From: an uncultured Gammaproteobacteria bacterium
GTDB lineage: Bacteria; Pseudomonadota; Gammaproteobacteria; Arenicellales; JAANXG01
Reading direction: 5' to 3'
Assembly (NCBI GenBank): GCA_947259955.1
Contig: CAMYOI010000006.1
Span: 1-44,094, forward strand
Length of the DNA: 44,094 nt
Positions 25,747 to 34,554 of this stretch are shown here, piece after piece. Positions within the stretch are counted from its first letter, which is position 1. Each line of letters begins with the position of its first letter. The translations under genes were made by a program, and so were the position numbers. Below the pieces are notes generated by a model. That model was not told the origin of the DNA. It did not search any database and saw nothing but the letters and a program-made list of their open reading frames with translations.

Positions 25747-26522
25747 ATGGCCAGCTATCTCGAAAATGCGAAGATTACGCTGCCGGGGATCGTGGAATAC
25801 CTGTCCGGTAATCCTGCTCGGCCTAATTTGCATGTATAAACGCGGCCTGCCGGGCGGTGACGCTTCGCGGCGCCTGATCGATCAGGCCGCTCGCTCGTTC
25901 GAGGCCGAGCTGCATACCGGGCATTACGGCAAAACCCATTCCGATGCCGGGCAGTTGGCCTGGATGGTGTCCAAGCTGTGTACCGGCGCGCCGCGCCGCG
26001 TGCTGGACCTCGGAACGGGGAACGGATACGTGGCAATGGCAGTTGCCAGTCATGCTCCCCAATCATTCGTGACCGGTGACGCTCCCGTTCCCTGACGAGC
26101 GGTTCGACGGCGTGGCAAGCCGCTACGCATTCCACCATTTTCCGCGGCCCGACATCACGCTGTCGGAGATCCGCAGGGTGCTCCGCCCCGGCTGTCAATT
26201 CGTGCTTGCCGACGCTGTCCGCGAAGACCGCGACAACGTCGATTTCATTAACGCGTTCCAGAAATTGAAACCGGACGGTCACGTCGAAATGCTGCGATCC
26301 GCCGATCTGATTCAGGCAATTCAGCAACACGGATTTCGTCTGGAGGCGCAGCTCGGGACAGCTCTGACTTTCGATCGAACGGCAAACCGGAAGTACGAAG
26401 ATCTGATCCGAATCACACCCGATGCCGTTCTGAACGCCTATGCGCTGTCCCAGGAAAACGAGCTCATCGAGCTGACAGTTCCCATACGCAGCGCCGTGTT
26501 TGTCAAACAAGAGTCCCTATGA
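25747..26522 (+). pseudogene. Class I SAM-dependent methyltransferase, frameshifted and internally deleted
   Basis: A good ribosome site (GGAGG) and ATG open MASYLENAKITLPGIVEYL, but that frame stops at 25838. The next frame carries the helical N-terminal region and SAM motif I, VLDLGTGNGYVAMAVA, then stops at 26095. A third frame starts in overlap with MTLPFPDERFDGVASRYAFHHF, which is the motif II/III part of the same fold, and runs to the end. About 25-30 residues expected between motif I and the LPFPDERFD part are missing. The three pieces in order look like one decaying UbiE-like methyltransferase. Sequencing errors could explain the frameshift but not the deletion. Confidence 0.7.
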
Positions 26523-26648
26523 GGTCGGAGGCGGAGGAAAACCACCAGACGCTGACGCAAGGAAGCGCCTGCCCGTTGGATTTCTGGTCAAAATGTCCGG
26601 ATTGTGATACACAGCGGGCCCGACGCAATCAATCTGCGGGGTAACCAC

Positions 26649-28949
26649 ATGATTTCCAAGGTCGCCGTCATAGGCTCCGGCACCATGGGTTCCGGCATTG
26701 CCGCGCAGCTGGCCAACGCAGGAATCGAAGTACTGCTGCTCGATATCAAGGCAAGCGGCGTTCATGCCAATGCCATCGCAGAGCGCGCTGTCGAGCGTTT
26801 GAGAAAAAGCAACCCGCCGTTGATCGTGCATCGAGATGTATTGGAAAACATCGCTGCGGGCAACATCGAAGACGATCTTCCTGCGATCGCCGATTGCGAC
26901 TGGATCGTCGAAGCCATTGTCGAGCGCCTCGAATTGAAAAAAGAGCTGTATCACGATATCGACAAGTATCGCAAACGGGGCGCGATCGTTTCTTCGAACA
27001 CATCCACGATTCCGATGTCACTGCTGGTGGAAGGCATGCCGGCGGATTTTCGAAACCACTTTGCCATCACCCATTTTTTCAATCCCGTTCGGTACATGCG
27101 GCTCCTTGAACTCGTCCAAGGGGACGAAACCGCTGAACAGGTTATGGACTTACTGAGGCGGTTCAATGATGAAAAAATGGGCAAGGGCATCGTCGATTGT
27201 CGCGACACGCCCGGATTTCTGGCCAATCGCGTGGGCGTGTTCGCACTTCAGGTCGGAATCGACGAGGCAATCCGCTGCGGACTCGGCGTAGAAGATGCAG
27301 ATGCGCTGATGGGGCGCCCCATGGGTATTCCTAAAACCGGTGTATTTGGTCTGTACGACCTGATCGGTCTCGATTTGATGGTCGATGTTGTGAAGAGCCT
27401 CAAGAGCATACTCCCCGAAGGCGACGCGTTTCATCGCGTAAGCGAACCCAACTCGCTGATCAACAGGCTCATCGAGGAAGGTTACACGGGGCTCAAGGGC
27501 CGGGGTGGATTCTACCGCACACGGGACGGACAAAGAGAAGCGGTGGATTTATCCACCGGCGAGTGGTGCGCGACGCGCGGGACGGCGCCCGCGCTGGCGG
27601 AAGCCGGCGAGGAGAACGGCGTCAATGTGCTGATCGATGGCGACACGCCGCAGCACCGGTTTTGCCGCCGGGTTCTCGCCCGTGTACTGGCCTACGCGGC
27701 GGGTCTGTTACCCGAGGTAGCGGACAACCCCGCGCCAGTCGATGATGCGATGAAACTTGGCTACAACTGGATCCACGGACCTTTCGAACTTATCGACGCG
27801 ATCGGCACGTCAGGATTCATCAGCATGCTCGATGAAGAAGGCATTCCCAGACCAACTTATCTTACGGAAGCCGACGGACTGACCTGCTACCGGGTCGAGC
27901 AAAACCGGCTGGAAACGAGGCATGTCGACGGACACTACAGACCGCTTACACGCGCCCCGGGAATCATCAGATTCAACGAGGCGCGATGCACATTGCAAGC
28001 GCTGAGCGAGAATCAGTCGGCCAGCCTGTTCCGGCTGGAAAACGACATCGGTGTGGTCGAGTTTCACACTAAGGCCAACGCGCTGGATGAGGGCTGCATG
28101 GAGATTGTGGCGGATGCAGCCGCGCGTGCGGGCAGGGAGTTACGCGGTATTGTCGTGCACAACGACGGCCCGCACTTTTCCGCGGGCGTCAACCTGAACA
28201 GGTTCCGGGAAATGATCGAGCGCAGTGACTGGGACGGCATAGATGATTTTCTAAAAGATTTCCAGCACTCGGTCAGGGCACTGAAGTATTGTCCGGTACC
28301 CGTCGTGGCCGCGCCTTCGGGCCTCACCATCGGCGGCGGATACGAGGTCACCGCGCACTGCGACGTCCTCGTGGCACATACCAACATCGTACTCGGCCTG
28401 GTGGAATGTATGGTTGGCGTCATTCCAGGAGGCGGCGGGGTGAAGGATACGCTGCATCGATGGCATCAAATACTGGACGACTGGGAGCACGCCGCCCACC
28501 GGACGTTCATGAACATCGGCTGTGGAAAAACCGGAACGTCGCCGCAGCAGGCGGCGGAGCTCGCCTATTTTCGTCTGGCGCTGGATCGTCAGGTCATGAA
28601 TCGCGATCGCCTCCTCTCCTCCGCGTGCGAGGTAATCGACGAATTGTCCGAGAGTTACATGCCGCCCACGCCGCCGGTTTTCCACTGGTGCGGCGCGACG
28701 CCATTCAACGAAATGCGCCGACACCTTGAGAAAAATCATGACGCGGGACAGCTTATGGCCCACGATGTCACCGTCGGCACCGAGCTCGCCCACATCGTGA
28801 CGGGAGGGGAAACCGAGGCCCGTGACGGCGTTAGTGAGGATGAGCTGTACGCGGCCGAACGTCAGTCCTTCGTGACACTTGCCAGAACCGATGCAACACG
28901 CGCCCGCATTGTGCACATGCTGGACCGTGGCGGCCCATTGCGCAACTGA
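26649..28949 (+). CDS. FadN-like 3-hydroxyacyl-CoA dehydrogenase/enoyl-CoA hydratase
   Basis: 766 residues with the start at MISKVAVIGSGTMG, the exact beginning of the dehydrogenase domain; an in-frame ATG 45 bases upstream adds an unrelated leader. Domain order is NAD-binding dehydrogenase first (GSGTMGSG at 9-14, catalytic His in THFFNPVRYMRL, two helical domains), then a crotonase domain with GPHFSAGVNL (oxyanion loop) and GGGYEVTAHCD and VECMVGVIPGGGG, which hold the two catalytic Glu. This order matches FadN/YusL rather than FadB. It catalyses two consecutive steps of fatty-acid beta-oxidation. No thiolase or acyl-CoA ligase is adjacent. Confidence 0.88.
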   Translation: MISKVAVIGSGTMGSGIAAQLANAGIEVLLLDIKASGVHANAIAERAVERLRKSNPPLIVHRDVLENIAAGNIEDDLPAIADCDWIVEAIVERLELKKELYHDIDKYRKRGAIVSSNTSTIPMSLLVEGMPADFRNHFAITHFFNPVRYMRLLELVQGDETAEQVMDLLRRFNDEKMGKGIVDCRDTPGFLANRVGVFALQVGIDEAIRCGLGVEDADALMGRPMGIPKTGVFGLYDLIGLDLMVDVVKSLKSILPEGDAFHRVSEPNSLINRLIEEGYTGLKGRGGFYRTRDGQREAVDLSTGEWCATRGTAPALAEAGEENGVNVLIDGDTPQHRFCRRVLARVLAYAAGLLPEVADNPAPVDDAMKLGYNWIHGPFELIDAIGTSGFISMLDEEGIPRPTYLTEADGLTCYRVEQNRLETRHVDGHYRPLTRAPGIIRFNEARCTLQALSENQSASLFRLENDIGVVEFHTKANALDEGCMEIVADAAARAGRELRGIVVHNDGPHFSAGVNLNRFREMIERSDWDGIDDFLKDFQHSVRALKYCPVPVVAAPSGLTIGGGYEVTAHCDVLVAHTNIVLGLVECMVGVIPGGGGVKDTLHRWHQILDDWEHAAHRTFMNIGCGKTGTSPQQAAELAYFRLALDRQVMNRDRLLSSACEVIDELSESYMPPTPPVFHWCGATPFNEMRRHLEKNHDAGQLMAHDVTVGTELAHIVTGGETEARDGVSEDELYAAERQSFVTLARTDATRARIVHMLDRGGPLRN

Positions 28950-29147
28950 CTTGCAATATACCCCGCGGCCTTCACCAGCGCGGCCGGGCTGGATCCGCTT
29001 ACCAGGGGGCATCCGCGGCAACCCCGGAGTCGTTCGATGAACCATAGGTGGCGCTTGTCGGCTCGCCTGAATCTGCCATGACCAATACATTCGTCTGCGT
29101 CCCCTTTATCCTGGACACACCCTTACGCGCTGGAACGACCCGAGATA

Positions 29148-30116
29148 ATGAAAATTCTATTCGCCGACAAGTTTCCCCCCTCATTTGCCGAGAAACTCAA
29201 GCAAATGGGACACGATTGCTCCGTGAACCCGGATTTAAAGGCGGAGGAGTTGCCTACTGCGGTCGGCGACAGCGAAATACTGGTGGTACGCAGCACCCGC
29301 GTCGCCGCCGATACCCTGGAGTCCGCCGCCGGTTTGAAAATGGTTATCCGTGCGGGCGCAGGCACCAACACGATCGACAAGAAATGCGCCAGCGAGATGA
29401 ACATCCCTGTATGCAACGTGCCGGGCAGAAACGCCATTGCCGTGGCCGAACTCGCGATGGGATTGCTGATTTCCATCGACCGGCGCATCCCGGACAACGT
29501 CGTGCAACTCAGGCAGGGCAAATGGAACAAGAAACAGTTCTCGGAAGCCAGGGGGCTGTTTGGCAGCTCTATCGGGGTGGTGGGACTGGGTGCCATAGGC
29601 ATGGCGTTGGCGGAACGCGCGTATGCGTTCGGCATGAAGCTGCATATAGTCCGCAAGCCCGAGCGTTCGCCCGAAGTATCCAGCAGACTCACGGATCTCA
29701 ATGCGGTGGAATTGGAGAACCTGTTTGAACTGGCCGGAGTCTGTGAAATACTTTCGTTCCACACGCCCGCTTCTGAGGACACCAAGAAACTGGTCGGCGC
29801 CAAGCTGCTCGCCGCGATGAAGCCGGGGGCCATTCTACTGAACACTTCCCGGGGCGATCTCATCGACGAACAGGCCCTTATCGAGGCAATGGACGCCAAA
29901 GGCATCCGGGCCGGGCTGGACGTATACTCGGACGAACCGTCGTTCGCGCAAGGTATGTTCGATTCGGCCCTGGCACGCCATCCGAATGTTTACGGCACCC
30001 ACCACATCGGCGCCTCCACGGAACAGGCACAAGCCGCCGTGGCCCAGGGCGTGGTCGACATCGTCGAAGCCTTCAGCCGCGGCCGCGTCATGCATTGCGT
30101 TAATATGAAGACCTGA
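29148..30116 (+). CDS. serA: D-3-phosphoglycerate dehydrogenase-like enzyme
   Basis: 322 residues, the short form without an ACT domain. NAD motif VVGLGAIG (144-151), catalytic R235 (NTSRGDLID), E263 (SDEPS) and H286 (THHIGAS) are all present. It oxidises 3-phosphoglycerate to 3-phosphohydroxypyruvate, the first step of serine synthesis; the position directly before serC supports this over other 2-hydroxyacid substrates. Without the ACT domain no serine feedback is expected through that route. The next gene starts 32 bases downstream. Confidence 0.88.
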   Translation: MKILFADKFPPSFAEKLKQMGHDCSVNPDLKAEELPTAVGDSEILVVRSTRVAADTLESAAGLKMVIRAGAGTNTIDKKCASEMNIPVCNVPGRNAIAVAELAMGLLISIDRRIPDNVVQLRQGKWNKKQFSEARGLFGSSIGVVGLGAIGMALAERAYAFGMKLHIVRKPERSPEVSSRLTDLNAVELENLFELAGVCEILSFHTPASEDTKKLVGAKLLAAMKPGAILLNTSRGDLIDEQALIEAMDAKGIRAGLDVYSDEPSFAQGMFDSALARHPNVYGTHHIGASTEQAQAAVAQGVVDIVEAFSRGRVMHCVNMKT

Positions 30117-30148
30117 AATTTCAACTAGACTAACTTTGAGAGAACAAT

Positions 30149-31234
30149 ATGCCTGATCGCGTTCATAATTTCTGCGCAGGTCCCTGCACCCTGCCCTTGC
30201 CGGTGCTAGAGGAGGTGCGGGACGAATTCGTAAACTTCAACGACGAAGGTATGTCTCTGATTGAGATGAGCCATCGGGCCAGGGCCTACGATGAAGTTCA
30301 TCAGAATGCGATGCGGCTGGCTCTGGAGGTGTCCGGTGCCCCTGATGAATTCGGCGTCATGTTCATCCAGGGAGGCGCGACGCTGCAGTTCGCCATGGTC
30401 CCGATGAACCTGCTCGCAAATGCTCAGCGTGCCGGATACATCAACTCCGGGACCTGGGGCAAGGGGGCGATTACCGATGCAAAGCCCCACGGTGACATCT
30501 ACGTAGCGTGGGACGGTGACGAAACCGGCTACACCCGGATGCCGCACACCGCTGAGCTGAACGTCGAGCAGAATACGCGTTATCTGCACGTCACGTCCAA
30601 TGAAACCATCGGCGGCATACGCATGGCTGACTGGCCGGAAGTCGATGCCCCCCTGGTGGCGGATATGTCTTCGGACTACCTGTCCAGAGCAATACCCTGG
30701 GAAAAATTCGACCTCGTGTACGGCGGTGTGCAGAAAAACCTGGGGCCGGCGGGAATGGCCATCGTATTCGTTCGTAAATCCATCCTGGAAAACACCAGCA
30801 GGAATATCGCCCGCTACCTTCGCTACGACGTCCATCATGACAAGGATTCGCTTTTCAACACCCCACCCATGTTTACCATCTACCTCGTTGGCAAAGTGCT
30901 CGGCTGGATGAAAGACAAGGGCGGCCTGCCGGCCATCGAGCGGGAGGCGGCGGAAAAGGCCGCATTGTTGTATGACACCATTGACGCCAGCGACGGCTAC
31001 TATACGAGCCCCGTCGACAGGGCATGCAGATCACACATGAACGTTGTATTCCGACTTCCGACCGAAGACCTGGAAAAGAAGTTTCTCACTGACAGCCACG
31101 GTGAAAATCTGGTGAATCTGAAGGGCCACAGGAGCGTCGGCGGTTGCCGTGCCAGCATCTACAACGCCATGCCGACAAGCAGCGTCAAGGCGCTCGCCGA
31201 CTTCATGGCGGAGTTTCAGCGTGCAAACGGCTGA
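30149..31234 (+). CDS. serC: Phosphoserine aminotransferase
   Basis: 361 residues, the normal length. It starts with the family's NFCAGPCTLPLPVLEEV, has D172 (ADMSSD) for the PLP ring nitrogen and K196 in GGVQKNLGPAG for the Schiff base, and ends with GGCRASIYNAMP. It makes phosphoserine from 3-phosphohydroxypyruvate and glutamate. GAGAGAAC lies upstream of the ATG. It is the second gene of a serA-serC-DUF1015 run; no serB phosphatase is in the window. Confidence 0.95.
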   Translation: MPDRVHNFCAGPCTLPLPVLEEVRDEFVNFNDEGMSLIEMSHRARAYDEVHQNAMRLALEVSGAPDEFGVMFIQGGATLQFAMVPMNLLANAQRAGYINSGTWGKGAITDAKPHGDIYVAWDGDETGYTRMPHTAELNVEQNTRYLHVTSNETIGGIRMADWPEVDAPLVADMSSDYLSRAIPWEKFDLVYGGVQKNLGPAGMAIVFVRKSILENTSRNIARYLRYDVHHDKDSLFNTPPMFTIYLVGKVLGWMKDKGGLPAIEREAAEKAALLYDTIDASDGYYTSPVDRACRSHMNVVFRLPTEDLEKKFLTDSHGENLVNLKGHRSVGGCRASIYNAMPTSSVKALADFMAEFQRANG

Positions 31235-31253
31235 AACATCGTAAGCCCCTTCC

Positions 31254-32522
31254 ATGACCACGATCAGGGCGTTCGACGGCTACCTCGTCAATTCGAATCG
31301 ACTGGAGAAGGTGGTATCGCCCGCGTATGATTCCTTGAGTGCAATGGAACGCCACGCCTTCTGCCTCGCACACCCTGACAACTACATCAACGCCATGCGA
31401 TCGGCGGACGAGTACCCGGAAGGCGAACGACCCACCCAGGCTGAAGTACTGCGGATCAACGCGGCGCACATCAAAAAAATGCTGGCCCAGGGCGATTTCG
31501 ACAAGCTGGATCAGCCCTCCCTCTTCATCTATCGTCTGGCGGTGGGGGACCATCAGCAGACCGCGGTGATATGCGAGATCCCCATAGACCACTACGACGA
31601 TGGCGAAGTTCTGAGACACGAGAACACCCGCTCCGATAAAGAAGATCTGTTGGCAGGCTATTTGGAAGTCGTGGGTGCGTCATCGAGCCCGGTATGCCTT
31701 GCCTACCGCGAAAACAAGGAAATCGATCAACTGATTGAATCGGTCAGCCAATCCCCGCCGCTATTTCGATTCAGTGCGCATGACGCGGTACAACAGACGC
31801 TGTGGCAGGTCGCGGATGAGGCTTTGATCGGGGAGTTCACCGGTCTTTTTTCAGGAGTATCCCAGACCTATCTGACCGACGGACACCACCGTTTCGCCGC
31901 CGGTTCACGGTTTGCCGCCAAACGGCGTCGCGAATATCCGGACCACGGCAAGGAAGAACATTTCAACTACATGCTGGTTGCGCTGTTTCAATCGGACCAG
32001 CTTCGGATACTGCCCTACAACCGGTGCGTAAAGGACCTCAACGGCATGACGACAGAACAATTCCTGTCGGCACTCTCGGATTCATTTCTGGTCAGGTCAT
32101 GCGATGCGGTTGAGGCCGAACCGACCAAACTACATGATTTTGGCATGTGCCTCGAAGGCGAATGGTACTCGCTGACGCTGAAATCTGCGGGCGGGCTCGA
32201 AATTAATCCGGTAGAGGCGCTGGATGTAAGCGTTGTGCAGAACTTCATACTTTCACGTGTGCTGGGGATACACGATGCGCGTTCGGACCCGCGCCTGGAC
32301 TATGTCGCCGGCGATACCGGTATGGAAGGACTGGAAAGGCGTTGCCGAAACGGTTGGGCGGTAGCATTCGCCTGCTATCCAACATCCGTGGAGGAACTCA
32401 TGCAGGTCGCGGACCTGGACGAGGTCATGCCGCCCAAATCAACCTACTTCGATCCGAAGATGCGATCGGGTATTTTCCTCAGATTGTATGGATCCGGATG
32501 TCGGCAACGTGCGGTTGGGTAG
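31254..32522 (+). CDS. DUF1015 family protein in the serine operon
   Basis: 422 residues. Conserved family segments: IRAFDGYLVN at the N-terminus, VSPAYDSLSA, RHENTRSDKEDLL (121-132) and LTDGHHRFAAG (207-216). The DGHHR element (209-213) resembles the ATP-phosphate-binding loop of ParB/sulfiredoxin-like proteins, which include the archaeal free-serine kinase SerK; this similarity is only motif-level. The gene starts 20 bases after serC and the NUDIX gene overlaps its end. Role in phosphoserine or serine chemistry is inferred from position. Confidence 0.8.
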   Translation: MTTIRAFDGYLVNSNRLEKVVSPAYDSLSAMERHAFCLAHPDNYINAMRSADEYPEGERPTQAEVLRINAAHIKKMLAQGDFDKLDQPSLFIYRLAVGDHQQTAVICEIPIDHYDDGEVLRHENTRSDKEDLLAGYLEVVGASSSPVCLAYRENKEIDQLIESVSQSPPLFRFSAHDAVQQTLWQVADEALIGEFTGLFSGVSQTYLTDGHHRFAAGSRFAAKRRREYPDHGKEEHFNYMLVALFQSDQLRILPYNRCVKDLNGMTTEQFLSALSDSFLVRSCDAVEAEPTKLHDFGMCLEGEWYSLTLKSAGGLEINPVEALDVSVVQNFILSRVLGIHDARSDPRLDYVAGDTGMEGLERRCRNGWAVAFACYPTSVEELMQVADLDEVMPPKSTYFDPKMRSGIFLRLYGSGCRQRAVG

Positions 32523-33019
32523 AAACCGCAATTCGCTATAAGTTCCTCGCCTGTTTTTTATTGGCGGGAACGCTGTCTGCGGACCTCGACGCATGCCCAT
32601 ACGAGACCGCCGAAGATACGCACAGCAGCGCTTTTGCCGCCGGTTGCCTGGTCCGGAGTGAAGGCAAAATGCTGGTGGTCCGTCACAAGTTCAGCGGCAA
32701 ACTTGGAATACCGGCAGGTTATTCCGACGGATTAGAATCAGCCCGATGCACCGCCTACCGGGAGACGCTGGAAGAAACCGGACTCGAAGTCAGGGTGCAC
32801 GAAATGCTCGAGGAGTTCGACGACGGCTTCAGACTGTTCCGTTGCAGCCTAGCCGATTACATTCCAACTTCTGACCCCGTTGACGTTCCCGCGTCGGGTA
32901 TAGCCGAGATTTCCGAAGTCATCTGGTTCGAACCGGACTCGGCGCCGCAACGGCAGTGGCGATTTCCCGAACAACACCCGGCATTGATGCTGCTGTTCGA
33001 TGCGTTGAGCTCGCAATGA
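32498..33019 (+). CDS. NUDIX hydrolase with predicted signal peptide
   Basis: 173 residues from the ATG at 32498, which overlaps the DUF1015 gene by 25 bases; longer in-frame starts lie deep in that gene and are not supported. Residues about 14-28 (YKFLACFLLAGTLSA) look like a signal peptide with cleavage near LSA-DLD. The NUDIX box is complete: G74-x5-E80-x7-R88E89-x2-E92E93-x-G95. NUDIX enzymes hydrolyse nucleoside-diphosphate-linked compounds in the cytoplasm, so export would be unusual; a non-cleaved hydrophobic N-terminus or a later start is an alternative. It converges with the acyl-CoA dehydrogenase gene four bases away. Confidence 0.75.
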   Translation: MSATCGWVETAIRYKFLACFLLAGTLSADLDACPYETAEDTHSSAFAAGCLVRSEGKMLVVRHKFSGKLGIPAGYSDGLESARCTAYRETLEETGLEVRVHEMLEEFDDGFRLFRCSLADYIPTSDPVDVPASGIAEISEVIWFEPDSAPQRQWRFPEQHPALMLLFDALSSQ

Positions 33020-33023
33020 CGGG

Positions 33024-34244
33024 CTAAGACGTGAACGCCTGAATTCCGGTCTGGGCGCGGCCCAGGATCAATGCGTGAATATCGTGGGTCCCTTCGTAAG
33101 TATTTACCGTTTCTAGATTCATTACGTGACGGATAACGTGGTACTCATCCGATATTCCATTCCCGCCGTGCATGTCCCGCGCCATTCTCGCAATATCCAG
33201 CGCTTTCCCGCAATTGTTGCGCTTCATGAGAGAAATCAGTTCCGGGGCCCCCTGACCGTTGTCGATCATGCGGCCCAGTCGCAGCACGCCCTGAAGGCCC
33301 AGCGAGATTTCCGTTTGCATGTCGGCCAGTTTTTTCTGAATCAGTTGATTGGCTGCCAGCGGGCGTCCAAACTGTTTCCTGTCCAGCGTATACTGGCGCG
33401 CGGCGTGCCAGCAGAATTCTGCGGCGCCCAGGGAGCCCCAGGCAATGCCGAAGCGGGCGCGGTTCAGACATCCAAACGGGCCTTTCAGTCCTTTCCCGCC
33501 GGGCAGGACGTTTTCATGCGGGACGAATACCTCATCCATGGAAATACTGCCGGTCACGGATGATCGTAACGAAAATTTGCCTTCGATAGTCGAGGTCGAC
33601 AGCCCCGTCATGTCTTTGTCCAGCAGAAAACCCCGGATAACGCCCTCCTCGTCTTTCGCCCACACTACCATGACAGCCGCAACGGGGGCGTTGGTAATCC
33701 ACATCTTGCTGCCTGACAGTGAATAACCACCGTCAACCGGCCGTGCCCTCGAAATCATGCCGCCCGGATCGGATCCATGGTCGGGTTCCGTCAATCCAAA
33801 GCACCCGATCTTTTCTCCACTGGCCAGCCCGGGCAGGTACTTGTTGCGCTGAGCATCGCTTCCGTAAGCATAAATGGGATACATCACCAGGCTGGACTGC
33901 ACGCTCATTGCCGACCGGTAGCCGGAATCCACACGCTCCACTTCCCGGGCAATCAGGCCATAGGAAACATAACTGGCGCCGCTGCCCCAGGGCTCGGGCA
34001 GACTGGCGCCCAGAAATCCCAACTGCCCCATTTCCGACATGATCTGGGTATCGAATCGCTCAAGCCTGTAAGCTTCCCTAACCCGGGGCAGAAGCTGCTC
34101 CTGGCTGTAGACGCGCGCGCTATCGACGACAAGCCGCTCCTCTTCACTGAGCTGCTGGTCGAGTAGAAAGGGATCGTCCCAGGGGATTGAACTTTCGGCG
34201 GACGGTGCGGGAATGGTTGTTTGATACTCTGCTTGCGATGTCAT
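33024..34244 (-). CDS. gcdH: Glutaryl-CoA dehydrogenase-type acyl-CoA dehydrogenase
   Basis: 406 residues. The segments [20 protein letters not shown] and [11 protein letters not shown] carry the substrate Arg of glutaryl-CoA dehydrogenase, [14 protein letters not shown] is the acyl-CoA dehydrogenase FAD/substrate signature, and E384 in [14 protein letters not shown] is the catalytic base in the GCDH-specific context. It oxidises and decarboxylates glutaryl-CoA to crotonyl-CoA in lysine and aromatic degradation, passing electrons to ETF. No LysR regulator or CoA-transferase partner is adjacent. Its start is about 70 bases from the DnaA-box cluster. Confidence 0.9.
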   Translation of the reverse strand: MTSQAEYQTTIPAPSAESSIPWDDPFLLDQQLSEEERLVVDSARVYSQEQLLPRVREAYRLERFDTQIMSEMGQLGFLGASLPEPWGSGASYVSYGLIAREVERVDSGYRSAMSVQSSLVMYPIYAYGSDAQRNKYLPGLASGEKIGCFGLTEPDHGSDPGGMISRARPVDGGYSLSGSKMWITNAPVAAVMVVWAKDEEGVIRGFLLDKDMTGLSTSTIEGKFSLRSSVTGSISMDEVFVPHENVLPGGKGLKGPFGCLNRARFGIAWGSLGAAEFCWHAARQYTLDRKQFGRPLAANQLIQKKLADMQTEISLGLQGVLRLGRMIDNGQGAPELISLMKRNNCGKALDIARMARDMHGGNGISDEYHVIRHVMNLETVNTYEGTHDIHALILGRAQTGIQAFTS

Positions 34245-34312
34245 GGATTCGTATTGTCTCAGATGGACGCTGTGGGTGATTGTAATGAAATTCGCCAGAC
34301 GCTATCCATTTC

Positions 34313-34358
34313 TTATCCACTTCTTATCCACACGGTCTGTGGATAACTCTGTTGATAA
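34313..34358. promoter_or_regulatory. Cluster of four DnaA boxes
   Basis: TTATCCACT (34313-34321, one mismatch), TTATCCACA (34324-34332, perfect), TGTGGATAA (34338-34346, perfect on the minus strand) and TGTTGATAA (34350-34358, minus strand, one mismatch). Spacing of starts is 11, 14 and 12 bases, near one helical turn. Together with the adjacent AT-rich tract this is the architecture of a replication origin or a DnaA-controlled site. The flanking genes are not dnaA, dnaN, gidA or mioC. Confidence 0.75.
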
Positions 34359-34407
34359 AACAAATGTACAGGTCCAATCCCTAAGCGATCATTGATGTTC
34401 CGCCGTT

Positions 34408-34482
34408 TGATTAAAAAGTATACATTCTTTTAAATTGTTTATTTATCATAAACTTATGAACTTTACTTCACAATTATTTTAA
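34408..34482. other. AT-rich tract, possible duplex-unwinding element
   Basis: A run of about 75 bases with very few G or C residues (for example TTAAAAAGTATACATTC and TTTTAAATTGTTTATTTATC) directly beside the DnaA-box cluster. It contains the inverted repeats GTTTAT/ATAAAC and CATAA/TTATG that share bases. It could be the melting region of an origin or simply strong promoters. Confidence 0.5.
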
Positions 34483-34554
34483 GCGTTGCGTGTTAAACCC
34501 GCTTGTCTGTTACGATTTCATTAATAATGTGTACAACTCTCACGAGCCGGCCGG

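Larger units (their letters stand above)
34245..34554. other. AT-rich divergent intergenic region
   Basis: 310 bases between the glutaryl-CoA dehydrogenase and RDD genes. It contains four DnaA boxes (34313-34358), a strongly AT-rich tract at about 34408-34482, nested inverted repeats GTTTAT-N5-ATAAAC (34437-34453) and CATAA-AC-TTATG (34447-34458), and a weaker box TGTGTACAA at 34528-34536. No gene is visible. It must also hold promoters for both flanking genes. Confidence 0.7.
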
